A stretch of DNA of 28,531 bases from Lithacetigena sp037446255 [NCBI: Coprothermobacterota bacterium] (GTDB lineage: Bacteria > Coprothermobacterota > HKB111), in contig JBBIIY010000006.1 of the NCBI GenBank assembly GCA_037446255.1, positions 1-28,531 of the forward strand. Reading direction: 5' to 3'. Shown one piece after another: positions 8,728 through 16,899 of this stretch (position 1 is the stretch's first letter; each line of letters starts with the position of its first letter). The notes under the pieces are model-generated. The model ran no database searches. It was not told the origin of the DNA and worked only from the letters and a program-made list of their open reading frames with translations. The translations under genes were made by a program, and so were the position numbers.

Positions 8728-9996
8728 ATGTGGCAAAATTTATTAGGCGCTTTTGGAATCAAAGAGTTAAAAGTAAGATTTCTAAATACTTTGCTTATGC
8801 TCGCAATAATCAGGATTGGAACTTTTATTCCTGTTCCTTATATACTGGCAGAAAAATTAAAAGATCTGGTCGAGCAAGGTGGTGTTTTAGGTTTATTAAA
8901 CCTGTTCTCTGGAGGTGGGTTAGCTAATGCTTCACTATTTGCCTTAGGCGTGTTGCCTTATATTAATGCTTCTATTATTATGCAACTATTATCCTCAGTC
9001 ATACCTCGGTTAGAAGAACTATCACGAGAAGGAGGTCAGGAAGGCAGGGAACAAATACAGAAGTATGTAAGATATTTAACTGTGGCTCTCGGTACTTTAC
9101 AATCATACGCGATGGCAGTAGCACTATCCCGATTAGGAATGCTAAAAGAAACGAGTTTTTTATCTTTGAGTATAATAGCTTTAGCTTTAACTGCTGGTGC
9201 TATGTTGATACTCTGGTTGGGAGAATTACTAACTGAAATAGGCATAGGTAATGGGGTATCTCTTATTATTTTCTCAGGTATTATCGCTAAGCTACCCTCT
9301 TCTATCATCTCGGGCTTTCAGTTAGTAAGGACCGGGGAACTGCATGTATTTACTTTAGCGTTAGGTTTAGCTGGAAGCGTGCTGATGTTAGCAGCTACTA
9401 TTTTTACTTATCAAGCTGAAAGAAGGATTCCTGTTCAATATGCTCGAAAGGTAGTTGGAAGAAGAGTTTATGGAGGACAAAGCACCTATTTACCCCTGAA
9501 ATTAATTCAGCAAGGAGTATTACCAATAATATTTGCCTCTTCATTTCTGGTTTTTCCTTCCAGTATAGCTCAATTCATAGGGGGTGCTTCTTTAAGGAAG
9601 TTTGGAGAAATTTTAGCTGATTCTAATGGCCTTATCCATAACCTTATATTTTTTCTGTTGATAATTTTCTTCACCTATTTTTATACATCCATAACTTTTG
9701 ATCCCAACAGGTTAGCTAATGATATTAAAAAGTATGGTGGTTATATACCCGGGATCAGACCCGGAGAGGCAACTGCTACCTACATTGGTGCAGTTTTAAG
9801 CCGGGCAACGCTTCCAGCAGCGGTTTTTCTGGGACTGATAGCTATTTCACCTAATATTTTCACTTCAATTCTTGGACTTAAAGCATTTATATTCGGAGGC
9901 ACAGCAATTTTGATCGTTATCGGTGTTGCTCTGGAAACTATGAGGCAAATTGAATCATATCTTTTAGTCAGGCATTACGAGGGTTTACTTAAATAA
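8728..9996 (+). CDS. secY: Protein translocase subunit SecY
   Basis: SecY is the pore of the Sec translocon in the cytoplasmic membrane. The 422-residue protein has about ten hydrophobic segments, the family motifs GVLPYINASIIMQLL, GNGVSLIIFSGI, the cytoplasmic loop QAERRIPVQYARK, and GGYIPGIRPGEATATYI. Its position after rplO and before adk is canonical. The stop is followed by a single base and then the adk ATG, so the two are probably translationally coupled. Confidence 0.98.
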   Translation: MWQNLLGAFGIKELKVRFLNTLLMLAIIRIGTFIPVPYILAEKLKDLVEQGGVLGLLNLFSGGGLANASLFALGVLPYINASIIMQLLSSVIPRLEELSREGGQEGREQIQKYVRYLTVALGTLQSYAMAVALSRLGMLKETSFLSLSIIALALTAGAMLILWLGELLTEIGIGNGVSLIIFSGIIAKLPSSIISGFQLVRTGELHVFTLALGLAGSVLMLAATIFTYQAERRIPVQYARKVVGRRVYGGQSTYLPLKLIQQGVLPIIFASSFLVFPSSIAQFIGGASLRKFGEILADSNGLIHNLIFFLLIIFFTYFYTSITFDPNRLANDIKKYGGYIPGIRPGEATATYIGAVLSRATLPAAVFLGLIAISPNIFTSILGLKAFIFGGTAILIVIGVALETMRQIESYLLVRHYEGLLK

Positions 9997-9997
9997 T

Positions 9998-10651
9998 ATG
10001 ATTTTTCTACTGATTGGACCTCCAGGATCAGGAAAGGGAACTCAAGGCAGGATATTGAGTGAAAAAATGCACTTACCCTACTTTTCTACTGGTGATTTCT
10101 TAAGAGAATTGATTGAAAAAAATGAACCAATCTCCAGGCAAATAAAACTGATTATGGATAGAGGTGAATTAATTCCAGATACCCTGATAAAAGAATTGTT
10201 TTTACTGAAGATAAAAAATTTGATTGTTACCTATGGTGGAATAATTATTGATGGTTACCCTAGAACGATTGAACAGGCAAAAGATTTGGAGTCTGTGTTT
10301 TTATCTCTCAATTATTCAAATAGAAACATTTATGTTATTGAATTGACTGTAGAGAAAAATGAATTGCATAAAAGACTGAAGGAAAGGGTTTTTTGCCCTT
10401 CATGCCTGAGAGTATTTCAAAATGATGATAATATCTGCAATATTTGCGGTACTCAACTAAATAGACGAACGGATGATACTATGAAAGTTATAAAAGAAAG
10501 ACTCAGGCAGTATGAGCTTAAATCCAGGCCTCTTCATAAATATTATTCCAATAGAAACCTTTTATTAACAATTCCCGGAGAGGGTTCCATTCAAGATATT
10601 GCTTCAATAATTGATAAGGCAATTAAGGAGAATAAGGTTGATATCAATTAA
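9998..10651 (+). CDS. adk: Adenylate kinase with zinc-binding lid
   Basis: Catalyses ATP + AMP = 2 ADP in the cytosol. Residues 7-15 hold the P-loop GPPGSGKGT, then STGDFLREL and DGYPRT (AMP site), and RRTDD in the lid. The lid has Cys133/136 and Cys147/150, a four-cysteine zinc site as in Gram-positive long-form adenylate kinases. The product is 217 residues. Little Shine-Dalgarno is visible, so translation may depend on coupling to secY. The end overlaps map by 14 bases. Confidence 0.96.
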   Translation: MIFLLIGPPGSGKGTQGRILSEKMHLPYFSTGDFLRELIEKNEPISRQIKLIMDRGELIPDTLIKELFLLKIKNLIVTYGGIIIDGYPRTIEQAKDLESVFLSLNYSNRNIYVIELTVEKNELHKRLKERVFCPSCLRVFQNDDNICNICGTQLNRRTDDTMKVIKERLRQYELKSRPLHKYYSNRNLLLTIPGEGSIQDIASIIDKAIKENKVDIN

Positions 10652-11384
10652 AAATGATGAAGAAATTCGCCTTATGAAAGAAGCTGGTCGCATCGTAGCA
10701 GTTGTGTTAAATGAGTTGAAGCATTTCGCTCAAATAGGAATGAAAACTCAAGAACTGGATGAAAAAGCAAGAAGACTAATTAAATCTTTTGGAGGAAAAC
10801 CTGCTTTTTTAGATTATAGAGGATACCCTTATGCAATTTGTGTTTCTTTGAATTCTGAGGTTGTTCATGGCTTTCCCTCTGACCAATCTATTAAAGAGGG
10901 AGATATTATTTCTCTTGACCTGGGCGTAGAAGTTGATGGCTATTTAGCTGATGCAGCTATTACTTTTATCATAGGTAAGGGTGATCCTGAGAACCAAAGG
11001 CTAATTAATATTACCGAAGAAGCACTTTATATAGGCTTAGCTCAAGCTAAGGAGGGTAATTATATCGGCCAGATAGGATCCAATATTGAAGAACATGTTA
11101 TAAAAGCAGGCTTTTCAGTTGTTCGGGAGTTTGTTGGACACGGAATAGGTAAAAACTTACATGAAGGACCCTCTATTCCCAACTATTCTTTACCTATTAC
11201 CACCCCATTGTTAAAACAAGGTATGACACTGGCAATTGAACCAATGGTAGCATATGGTAAAGGAGATATTTATATTACCAGCAATGGTTGGACTGCAAAA
11301 ACTAAAGATGGCAGTATGGCTGCGCACTTTGAACATACAGTGCTGGTTACTTCTCAAGGAGGGGAGGTTATTACATCGATCTAA
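10638..11384 (+). CDS. map: Methionine aminopeptidase, type I
   Basis: Removes the initiator methionine from nascent proteins. The 248-residue form equals the short Gram-positive enzyme. Metal ligands are visible: Asp94 (SLDLG), Asp105, His168 (GHGIG), Glu201 (AIEPM) and Glu232 (FEHTV), with substrate-site His77 (VVHGFP). The frame is open nine codons further up, but AAGGAG seven bases before this TTG and the family opening [15 protein letters not shown] fix the start inside the adk end. Confidence 0.95.
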   Translation: MISIKNDEEIRLMKEAGRIVAVVLNELKHFAQIGMKTQELDEKARRLIKSFGGKPAFLDYRGYPYAICVSLNSEVVHGFPSDQSIKEGDIISLDLGVEVDGYLADAAITFIIGKGDPENQRLINITEEALYIGLAQAKEGNYIGQIGSNIEEHVIKAGFSVVREFVGHGIGKNLHEGPSIPNYSLPITTPLLKQGMTLAIEPMVAYGKGDIYITSNGWTAKTKDGSMAAHFEHTVLVTSQGGEVITSI

Positions 11385-11385
11385 T

Positions 11386-11601
11386 ATGAAAAAAAGCGAT
11401 GTTTATCAGACTGAAGGAAAAGTTATTGAAACCCTGCCAAATGCTACATTTACTGTGGAAATTGAAGGAGGACATAGATTATTAGCTTATTTAAGCGGAA
11501 AAATGAGAATGAATTACATTAAAATAGTATGTGGAGATAAGGTTAAAATCGAGATGTCTCAATATGATTTAACAAGAGGCCGTATTGTTTACCGTTTGTA
11601 A
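11386..11601 (+). CDS. infA: Translation initiation factor IF-1
   Basis: IF-1 is a small OB-fold factor that occupies the ribosomal A site during initiation. The 71-residue protein contains [38 protein letters not shown], and the conserved [13 protein letters not shown] end. The ATG lies one base after the map stop; a GGGGAGG is about 18 bases upstream, rather far, so coupling is likely. The open frame upstream inside map is not IF-1-like. There is no KOW-domain gene between map and infA, as seen in some Firmicutes. Confidence 0.95.
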   Translation: MKKSDVYQTEGKVIETLPNATFTVEIEGGHRLLAYLSGKMRMNYIKIVCGDKVKIEMSQYDLTRGRIVYRL

Positions 11602-11631
11602 TTGTATTAAGAAGAAAGTAGGAGGAAATTA

Positions 11632-11745
11632 ATGAAAGTAAAACCTTCTGTTAAAAAAATTTGTGATAAGTGTAAAATAGTACGAAGGGAAGGCGTTATC
11701 TATGTTATATGCAACAATCCCAAACATAAGCAAAAGCAAGGTTAA
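11632..11745 (+). CDS. rpmJ: 50S ribosomal protein L36
   Basis: A 37-residue protein, [20 protein letters not shown] onward, that is the zinc-binding L36 of the large subunit. The ligands Cys11, Cys14, Cys27 and His32 are all present, so it is the C+ form. AGGAGG precedes the ATG by seven bases. Position between infA and rpsM is canonical. The 30-base gap upstream is the largest within the whole ribosomal cluster. Confidence 0.96.
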   Translation: MKVKPSVKKICDKCKIVRREGVIYVICNNPKHKQKQG

Positions 11746-11761
11746 GGTGGAGGAATAAGGA

Positions 11762-12130
11762 ATGGCGCGTATAGTCGGTATTGATTTGCCCAAGGATAAA
11801 AAATTAGAATATGCTTTAAGGTATATATATGGTATAGGTCCGGTTAATGTAAACCAGGTTCTTGCAGATACAGGAATTGATGGAACTATCAGGGTAAGAG
11901 AGCTGACCTCTGATCAAATACATACTTTAAATGAAGTAATCAGTAAGGAATACAAAGTTGAGGGTGATTTAAGAAAGGAAGTTCACTTAAACATCCGGCG
12001 GTTAGTTAGCATTGGCTGCTACCGGGGAATCAGGCACAAAAGAGGAATGCCTGTAAATGGACAGAGAACTCGTACTAATGCACGGACTAGAAAAGGTCCC
12101 CGTAAGGCATCAGGTATTAAAAAGAGGTAA
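11762..12130 (+). CDS. rpsM: 30S ribosomal protein S13
   Basis: S13 is a head protein contacting P-site tRNA and L5. The 122-residue product starts [20 protein letters not shown], has IYGIGPVN (helix-hairpin-helix), and ends with the basic tail [20 protein letters not shown] and [20 protein letters not shown] site is upstream. Fully typical. Confidence 0.98.
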   Translation: MARIVGIDLPKDKKLEYALRYIYGIGPVNVNQVLADTGIDGTIRVRELTSDQIHTLNEVISKEYKVEGDLRKEVHLNIRRLVSIGCYRGIRHKRGMPVNGQRTRTNARTRKGPRKASGIKKR

Positions 12131-12143
12131 ATAGGAGGATATA

Positions 12144-12539
12144 ATGCCAATAAAAAGGCAAATTAAAAGAAAGAAAAAAGAAAAGAAGATAGTGCCTTTT
12201 GTAATTGCACATATTCATTCAAGTTTTAACAATACTATTATAACTTTGACTGATACTAAAGGCGACACAGTATGTTCTATAACCTCTGGTGCGGTAGGTT
12301 TTAAAGGAACAAGGAAAGGTACACCTTTTGCGGCACAGATAGCAGCTGAGAATTTAGCCAAAAAAGCTAAAGCAGAATTTGGAGTAAATGAAGTAGATGT
12401 TAGAGTTCAAGGACCTGGTTCAGGTCGAGAAACTGCTATAAGAGCTCTTCAAGCGCATGGTCTTGAGGTAAGGAGCATTAAAGATATAACTCCGATACCC
12501 CATAATGGCTGCCGCCCACCCAAGCGCAGAAGAACTTAG
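12144..12539 (+). CDS. rpsK: 30S ribosomal protein S11
   Basis: S11 lies on the platform near the E site. The 131-residue protein has [55 protein letters not shown], and the invariant [13 protein letters not shown] end. AGGAGG precedes the ATG. Standard location between rpsM and rpsD. Confidence 0.98.
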   Translation: MPIKRQIKRKKKEKKIVPFVIAHIHSSFNNTIITLTDTKGDTVCSITSGAVGFKGTRKGTPFAAQIAAENLAKKAKAEFGVNEVDVRVQGPGSGRETAIRALQAHGLEVRSIKDITPIPHNGCRPPKRRRT

Positions 12540-12553
12540 GAGGTAATATATAA

Positions 12554-13183
12554 GTGGCAAGAAATATAGGTCCTAATTGCAGATTATGTAGAAGAGAAGG
12601 AATAAAACTATTTCTTAAAGCAGAAAGGTGTTATTCCAGTAAATGTTCATTGGTTAAAAGGGAAACGGTTCCTGGCCAATTGAAATTAATGAGAAGCAAA
12701 TTAACGGAATATGGTTTAAGGTTGAGAGCAAAACAGAAACTCAAAAGATATTATGGGCTTATGGAAGCACAGTTTAGAAGATTCTTTGAGGCAGCTTCCA
12801 GGCAGAGAACCATTCCTACCGGTGAAAAGTTAGTAGAATTATTAGAGAGAAGGCTGGACAATGTTCTTTACAGATTGGGTTTTGCAGGATCAAGAGCATT
12901 TGCACGCCAGCTTATTGCCCATGGTCACATTTTTGTTGATGGTAGAAAAGTATATTCTCCATCTTACATCACCAAGGTTGGTCAGGAAATCAAGCTTACT
13001 TCAGCTATTACTGAAAGCTCTCAAATTGAAGAAGCAATAGAAGTGCTAAGAAGTAAGAATACTCCTGATTGGTTAGAATATCTGAGTGATGGAGTAGGTG
13101 GTAGAGTTATTGGTATTCCTAAGAGGAATATGGTGGAATTACCAATCAACGAACAATTAGTAGTAGAATTCTACTCCAGATAA
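12554..13183 (+). CDS. rpsD: 30S ribosomal protein S4, zinc form
   Basis: S4 is a 16S assembly initiator and, in several bacteria, a translational repressor of this operon. The 209-residue protein carries Cys9, Cys12, Cys26 and Cys31 near the N-terminus, the zinc-binding C+ variant, then KQKLKRYYGLMEAQFRRF and the S4 domain (RLDNVLYRLGFAGSRAFARQ, HIFVDGRKV). Start is GTG, preceded by AGGAGG. No pseudoknot operator could be verified by eye. Confidence 0.97.
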   Translation: MARNIGPNCRLCRREGIKLFLKAERCYSSKCSLVKRETVPGQLKLMRSKLTEYGLRLRAKQKLKRYYGLMEAQFRRFFEAASRQRTIPTGEKLVELLERRLDNVLYRLGFAGSRAFARQLIAHGHIFVDGRKVYSPSYITKVGQEIKLTSAITESSQIEEAIEVLRSKNTPDWLEYLSDGVGGRVIGIPKRNMVELPINEQLVVEFYSR

Positions 13184-13195
13184 TAGGAGGGAGAT

Positions 13196-14122
13196 ATGAT
13201 TTCCTTCATAGAAGGCGTTGAAGTAATTAAAGACACTTTAACTTCAGATTATTTACGGTTGATAATTACTCCTCTATACAAAGGTTATGGAACTACTATT
13301 GGTAATGTTTTGAGGAGAATTTTATTAAGTAGTATAGAAGGTTCTAAAATTATTGGGTTTAGAATGCCTAATCTTCCCCATGAATTTACTTATGTAAATG
13401 GTATAAAAGAAGACGGACCCAGGATTGCGCTAAACATTAGAAATCTGGTGATTAATTTGGTCGGGGATTATAGTATTGAGAATCCTAAATCATATGTCAT
13501 CAGAAAGGTGGGACCCGGTTTTGTATCAGGTTCTGATATAGTTGAGGGAGAAATTATAGTAATTAATCCCGAACAGGTTTTTCTCACCATGGAAAGAGAT
13601 GTTGAAATAGAGATGGAACTATTCTTCGCCAAAGGCGTAGGTTACCATCCATCTCAGGTTAATAAAGAAGCCTTTTCCTACCCCCTTAATTCTATAGCTC
13701 TTGACTCATATTTTTCTCCCGTGGTAAAAGTTAACTTTCAAGTAGAACCAACCAGGGTAGGTCGTGAAATTGATTATGATAAATTAACTTTGGAGATTTG
13801 GACAAACAAGGCAATCAATCCCTGGGATGCTTTCATTAAGGCAATCAACATTCTAAAAGACCACTTGAATATCATGGAAAAACCTATTGAAAAAATAAAA
13901 GACGAAAAATTTGAGCTTATTTCAATATATAATTTAAATTTGAAGAAAAGAGTTGAAAATATATTGTTAAGAGAAGGATTGTCTTCAGTTGATAAGATAT
14001 CCAATATGTCCAGAAATGATTTTATTGAAATTGATGGTTTTGGAGAAAAGGCCTTAGAAGAATTAGAAAGCAAATTACATGATATCGGCATAAGTTTGAA
14101 GGAGGATATTGATGAGACATAA
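13196..14122 (+). CDS. rpoA: DNA-directed RNA polymerase subunit alpha
   Basis: Alpha dimerises to nucleate RNA polymerase. The 308-residue protein has the N-terminal dimerisation domain with PLYKGYGTTIGNVLRRILLSS and the VEPTRVG and LEIWTNKAINPWDA motifs. The C-terminal domain aligns without gaps to the family helix-hairpin-helix; positions equivalent to E. coli Arg265, Asn268, Gly296 and Lys298 appear retained, while Ser299 is alanine. The segment after HEFTYVNGIKED is divergent. AGGAGG precedes the ATG; the end overlaps rplQ by 11 bases. Confidence 0.96.
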   Translation: MISFIEGVEVIKDTLTSDYLRLIITPLYKGYGTTIGNVLRRILLSSIEGSKIIGFRMPNLPHEFTYVNGIKEDGPRIALNIRNLVINLVGDYSIENPKSYVIRKVGPGFVSGSDIVEGEIIVINPEQVFLTMERDVEIEMELFFAKGVGYHPSQVNKEAFSYPLNSIALDSYFSPVVKVNFQVEPTRVGREIDYDKLTLEIWTNKAINPWDAFIKAINILKDHLNIMEKPIEKIKDEKFELISIYNLNLKKRVENILLREGLSSVDKISNMSRNDFIEIDGFGEKALEELESKLHDIGISLKEDIDET

Positions 14123-14462
14123 AATTGGTCATAGAAAATTAGGAAGACCGACTCAGCACAGGTTGAGTTTATTGCGTTCCTTAGTTACATCATTAATTTT
14201 ATACGGGAGAATATCATCTACTGAGTCAAAGATCAAAGAAGTTCAAAAAGTGGCTGCTAAAGTGGTTAGATTAGCTAAAAAGAATGATTTAGCCTCTATG
14301 AGATATCTGGATTCATATCTATATTCTAAAGATGCTCTTTATAAATTAATTAAAGAGTTAGCTCCTAAATATACTGATCGTCCTGGCGGTTATACTCGAA
14401 CCTTACCTCTTTCTCCAAGGAAAGGCGACGGAGCTTCGATGATTTTATTAGAATGGGTGTAA
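14112..14462 (+). CDS. rplQ: 50S ribosomal protein L17
   Basis: L17 lies near the tunnel exit. The 116-residue protein begins MRHKIGHRKLGRPTQHRLSL and ends GGYTRTLPLSPRKGDGASMILLEW, both family hallmarks. AGGAGG lies six bases before this ATG inside rpoA; an in-frame TTG one codon earlier has worse spacing. The stop codon abuts the TTG start of ecfA1, so translation may pass directly from the ribosomal genes into the transporter genes. Confidence 0.96.
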   Translation: MRHKIGHRKLGRPTQHRLSLLRSLVTSLILYGRISSTESKIKEVQKVAAKVVRLAKKNDLASMRYLDSYLYSKDALYKLIKELAPKYTDRPGGYTRTLPLSPRKGDGASMILLEWV

Positions 14463-15296
14463 TTGTTAAAAATTAATGATGTTTATTTTAATTACCATAA
14501 TGATACCCCTCGAGAGATACAAGTTTTGCGAGGGGTGTCTTTGTCATTAGGGGAAGGAGAGTTTATTTCTTTAGTAGGAAACAATGGTTCAGGTAAATCA
14601 ACCTTAGCAAAAGTTGTTAGCGGGTTATTAAAGCCTTCCAGAGGAACTGTTACCTGGTCATCAGAAGAAAATTGTTGCCTAAAACCAGGTCATAGAACGA
14701 GAGTAGGATTAATACTACAAAACCCTGATAATCAAATTGTATCAGGTACAGTTGAAGAAGATGTGGCTTTTGGTTTAGAAAATTTACAAACTCCACCGGT
14801 TGAATTGAAAAGGAAAGTAGAGGACACATTGAGGAATTTGCAGCTTTGGGATAAAAAAGACCATCCTACTCAACTTTTATCTGGAGGAGAAAAACAGAAG
14901 TTAGCAATTGCTTCCGTAATAGTAATGGAACCTGAATGTCTGATTCTTGATGAAGCTACCGCATTGCTTGATTATAGAAGTAAGGAACAGGTTTTAGAAA
15001 CAATAAAGTTCTTACAAAAAGCTAAAAGGGTAGCAATAATTCAAATAACTTCTTCTATAGATGAAATTATACCTTCTGAAAGGGTTATTCTCTTAAATAA
15101 AGGGAGGATCATTTATGATGGCCATATATCCTCCTTCCTGAAAGATTCTGAAATTATGGGTTTAATAGGATTTGATTTGCCTGCTTACGCAGCTATATCT
15201 CACGAATTAATTGGGATGGGGATTATAAACGAAATATGCTATACCAGGGAAGAATTAACTGATAAAGTGTTATGGGAATATCAGCACAGAATCTGA
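14463..15296 (+). CDS. ecfA1: ECF transporter ATPase subunit EcfA1 (CbiO-like)
   Basis: One of two ABC ATPases that power an energy-coupling-factor importer for vitamins or metal ions. Visible motifs: Walker A GNNGSGKST (39-47), Q-loop Gln86 (LILQNPDNQ), signature LSGGEKQK (139-146), and Walker B with Glu164 (LILDEATALLD). The switch (H-loop) histidine is replaced by Ser197 in ITSSIDE, unlike its partner. The TTG start abuts the rplQ stop with no clear Shine-Dalgarno. A strong hairpin lies within codons 14-26. The product is 277 residues. Confidence 0.93.
   Translation: MLKINDVYFNYHNDTPREIQVLRGVSLSLGEGEFISLVGNNGSGKSTLAKVVSGLLKPSRGTVTWSSEENCCLKPGHRTRVGLILQNPDNQIVSGTVEEDVAFGLENLQTPPVELKRKVEDTLRNLQLWDKKDHPTQLLSGGEKQKLAIASVIVMEPECLILDEATALLDYRSKEQVLETIKFLQKAKRVAIIQITSSIDEIIPSERVILLNKGRIIYDGHISSFLKDSEIMGLIGFDLPAYAAISHELIGMGIINEICYTREELTDKVLWEYQHRI
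14502..14545 (+). other. GC-rich hairpin with short T run inside ecfA1 (possible attenuator)
   Basis: GATACCCCTCG at 14502-14512 pairs with CGAGGGGTGTC at 14529-14539, an 11-bp stem with one G-U pair and a 16-base loop, followed by TTTGTCATT. It is strikingly GC-rich for this AT-rich region and lies about 40 bases into ecfA1, just after the ribosomal genes. It could lower transcription into the transporter genes or hinder ecfA1 translation. Confidence 0.45.
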
Positions 15297-16129
15297 CACA
15301 TATTTACAATTATGGTTTTCCTTGGGAAATAAAGGCGCTTGATAATATTTCATTTTCTGTGGAAGATGGAGAGGGGTTTGCAATTCTGGGTGGAGCAGGT
15401 TCGGGTAAATCCACCCTGGCCCAACATGTTAATGGATTATTATTTCCTACAACCGGAGAAATAATAGTAAATGGAACCAAAGTAAAACCTGGAGTTAATC
15501 TGCAGGAGCTTAGAAGAGCTGTGGGTATGGTATTTCAGTTTCCTGAAACGCAATTATTCGGTGAAACGGTATTTGAAGATGTAGCTTTTGGATTGAGGAA
15601 TTTAGGTTTTTCCGAGAAAATAGTTGAAGCTCAAGTTATGGAAGCATTACATTTAGTTGGTTTTATACCTTCAGCTGTTAGACTTAGAAATCCTTTGCTT
15701 CTAAGTGGAGGTGAAAAAAGAAAAGTTGCCCTGGCAGGAGTTATGGCTATGAAGAACTCAATCCTGGTTTTAGATGAACCTATCTCAGGTCTGGATGCCA
15801 GAAGTAAAAAAGAATTGCTAACCGTTCTTAAAGAATACAGGAAAACAAATAAAGCGATTATTGTTTATATCACACACTCCATAGAAGAAGCCCTGTCAAT
15901 TTGTGAACGAGGGATAATATTATCTAAAGGAAAGTTATTGTACCAGGGAGATTTACAAGAATATTTTATTCAGAACGAAAATTGGAAATATTTGAATATT
16001 GAACCTCCTGTAAATAGAGGAATTGCTTTAACTCTAAAAGAAAAAGGTTTAAAGATAAATGACAGAATAATAACACGGTTAGAATTAATTAAAGAAATTG
16101 AAAAATGTTTCAAAACTATAAAAGCCTGA
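15272..16129 (+). CDS. ecfA2: ECF transporter ATPase subunit EcfA2 (CbiO-like)
   Basis: Second ATPase of the ECF module, 285 residues. It has Walker A GGAGSGKST (40-48), Q-loop FQFPETQLF, signature LSGGEKRK (144-151), Walker B with Glu169 (LVLDEPISGLD), and the switch His202 in ITHSIEEA. The FPETQLF sequence is a hallmark of EcfA2. The ATG lies 25 bases inside ecfA1, without a recognisable ribosome site, as does ecfT relative to this gene, which suggests reinitiation coupling. Confidence 0.94.
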   Translation: MGISAQNLTHIYNYGFPWEIKALDNISFSVEDGEGFAILGGAGSGKSTLAQHVNGLLFPTTGEIIVNGTKVKPGVNLQELRRAVGMVFQFPETQLFGETVFEDVAFGLRNLGFSEKIVEAQVMEALHLVGFIPSAVRLRNPLLLSGGEKRKVALAGVMAMKNSILVLDEPISGLDARSKKELLTVLKEYRKTNKAIIVYITHSIEEALSICERGIILSKGKLLYQGDLQEYFIQNENWKYLNIEPPVNRGIALTLKEKGLKINDRIITRLELIKEIEKCFKTIKA

Positions 16130-16899
16130 TTGGATATTTTCTTCCGTTTAACTCAGTTATACACAATTTAAATCCTCAAGTTAAATTAATATGCACGGTA
16201 TCACTTATAAGCAGCTTATTGATTAATTATAATTTAACACTTATTTTGGTATATTTCTTGGTTTTACTGTTAGTCTACCGGATAGCTAAAATTCCTTTAA
16301 GTGTTTTATATAATTCTTTTAAACCTATAATCTGGATAATCATTTTTTCTTCTATAATCCATCTGTTTACTACTCCTGGTGAGCCATTATTGTCTATGGG
16401 CTTCCTGAACCTAACAGTGCAGGGAATACAGAAGTCTTTCATTTTATCATCACGGATGATATTGATAATTGGTTTTACTATGTTAATTTCACTTACCACC
16501 TCTCCAGTAAACCTGGTAGAGGCTATAAGTAGTTTACTTAAACCCTTTTCCTGGTTGGGATTACCGGTCAACCAATTTTCTTTGATGCTTTCATTGTCTT
16601 TGAGATTTTTACCGGTAATTTATGAAGAAGCCGATAGAATTAAAAAATCCCAGTTAGCTCGTGGTGCCGACTTCTCTTCCTGGAAATTAAAAAGTAGAGT
16701 TAATAATGTTGTTAGTATAATTATTCCAATGATTTACAGTGCCATAATTAGAGCCGACGATTTAGCAATAGCCATGGAAATTAGAGGTTTTAAAATAGGT
16801 GAAAAAAGAACCAGGTTAAATGAAACCAGGTTCAATTTTATTGACCTGGTAATTATAATACTAAGTCTAATTATCTTTATGGTTACTTTTTTACTATGA
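16105..16899 (+). CDS. ecfT: ECF transporter transmembrane subunit EcfT
   Basis: Membrane scaffold that connects the ATPases to exchangeable substrate-binding S subunits. The 264-residue protein has several hydrophobic segments and both coupling-helix Ala-Arg-Gly-type motifs (SQLARGADFSSW and AMEIRGFK). No S-component gene is adjacent, which fits a group II ECF system whose S subunits are encoded elsewhere, so the substrate cannot be told. It overlaps truA by four bases (ATGA). Confidence 0.93.
   Translation: MFQNYKSLIGYFLPFNSVIHNLNPQVKLICTVSLISSLLINYNLTLILVYFLVLLLVYRIAKIPLSVLYNSFKPIIWIIIFSSIIHLFTTPGEPLLSMGFLNLTVQGIQKSFILSSRMILIIGFTMLISLTTSPVNLVEAISSLLKPFSWLGLPVNQFSLMLSLSLRFLPVIYEEADRIKKSQLARGADFSSWKLKSRVNNVVSIIIPMIYSAIIRADDLAIAMEIRGFKIGEKRTRLNETRFNFIDLVIIILSLIIFMVTFLL

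Noticed and set aside
13900-14122. Apparent loss of the UP-element arginine (E. coli Arg265) in the RNA polymerase alpha C-terminal domain.
   Set aside because: The first alignment was out of register. Anchoring on the final helix-hairpin-helix gives an ungapped match in which Arg265 and Asn268 equivalents (in KRVENILLREG) are retained; only minor changes such as Ser299 to Ala remain.
16810-16850. Two copies of ACCAGGTT and a downstream ACCTGGT near the end of ecfT, able to form alternative hairpins.
   Set aside because: The repeats fall in codons for a locally repetitive TR-x-N-E-TR-x-N peptide, the loop is 12 bases and no T run follows, so chance within coding sequence is likely.
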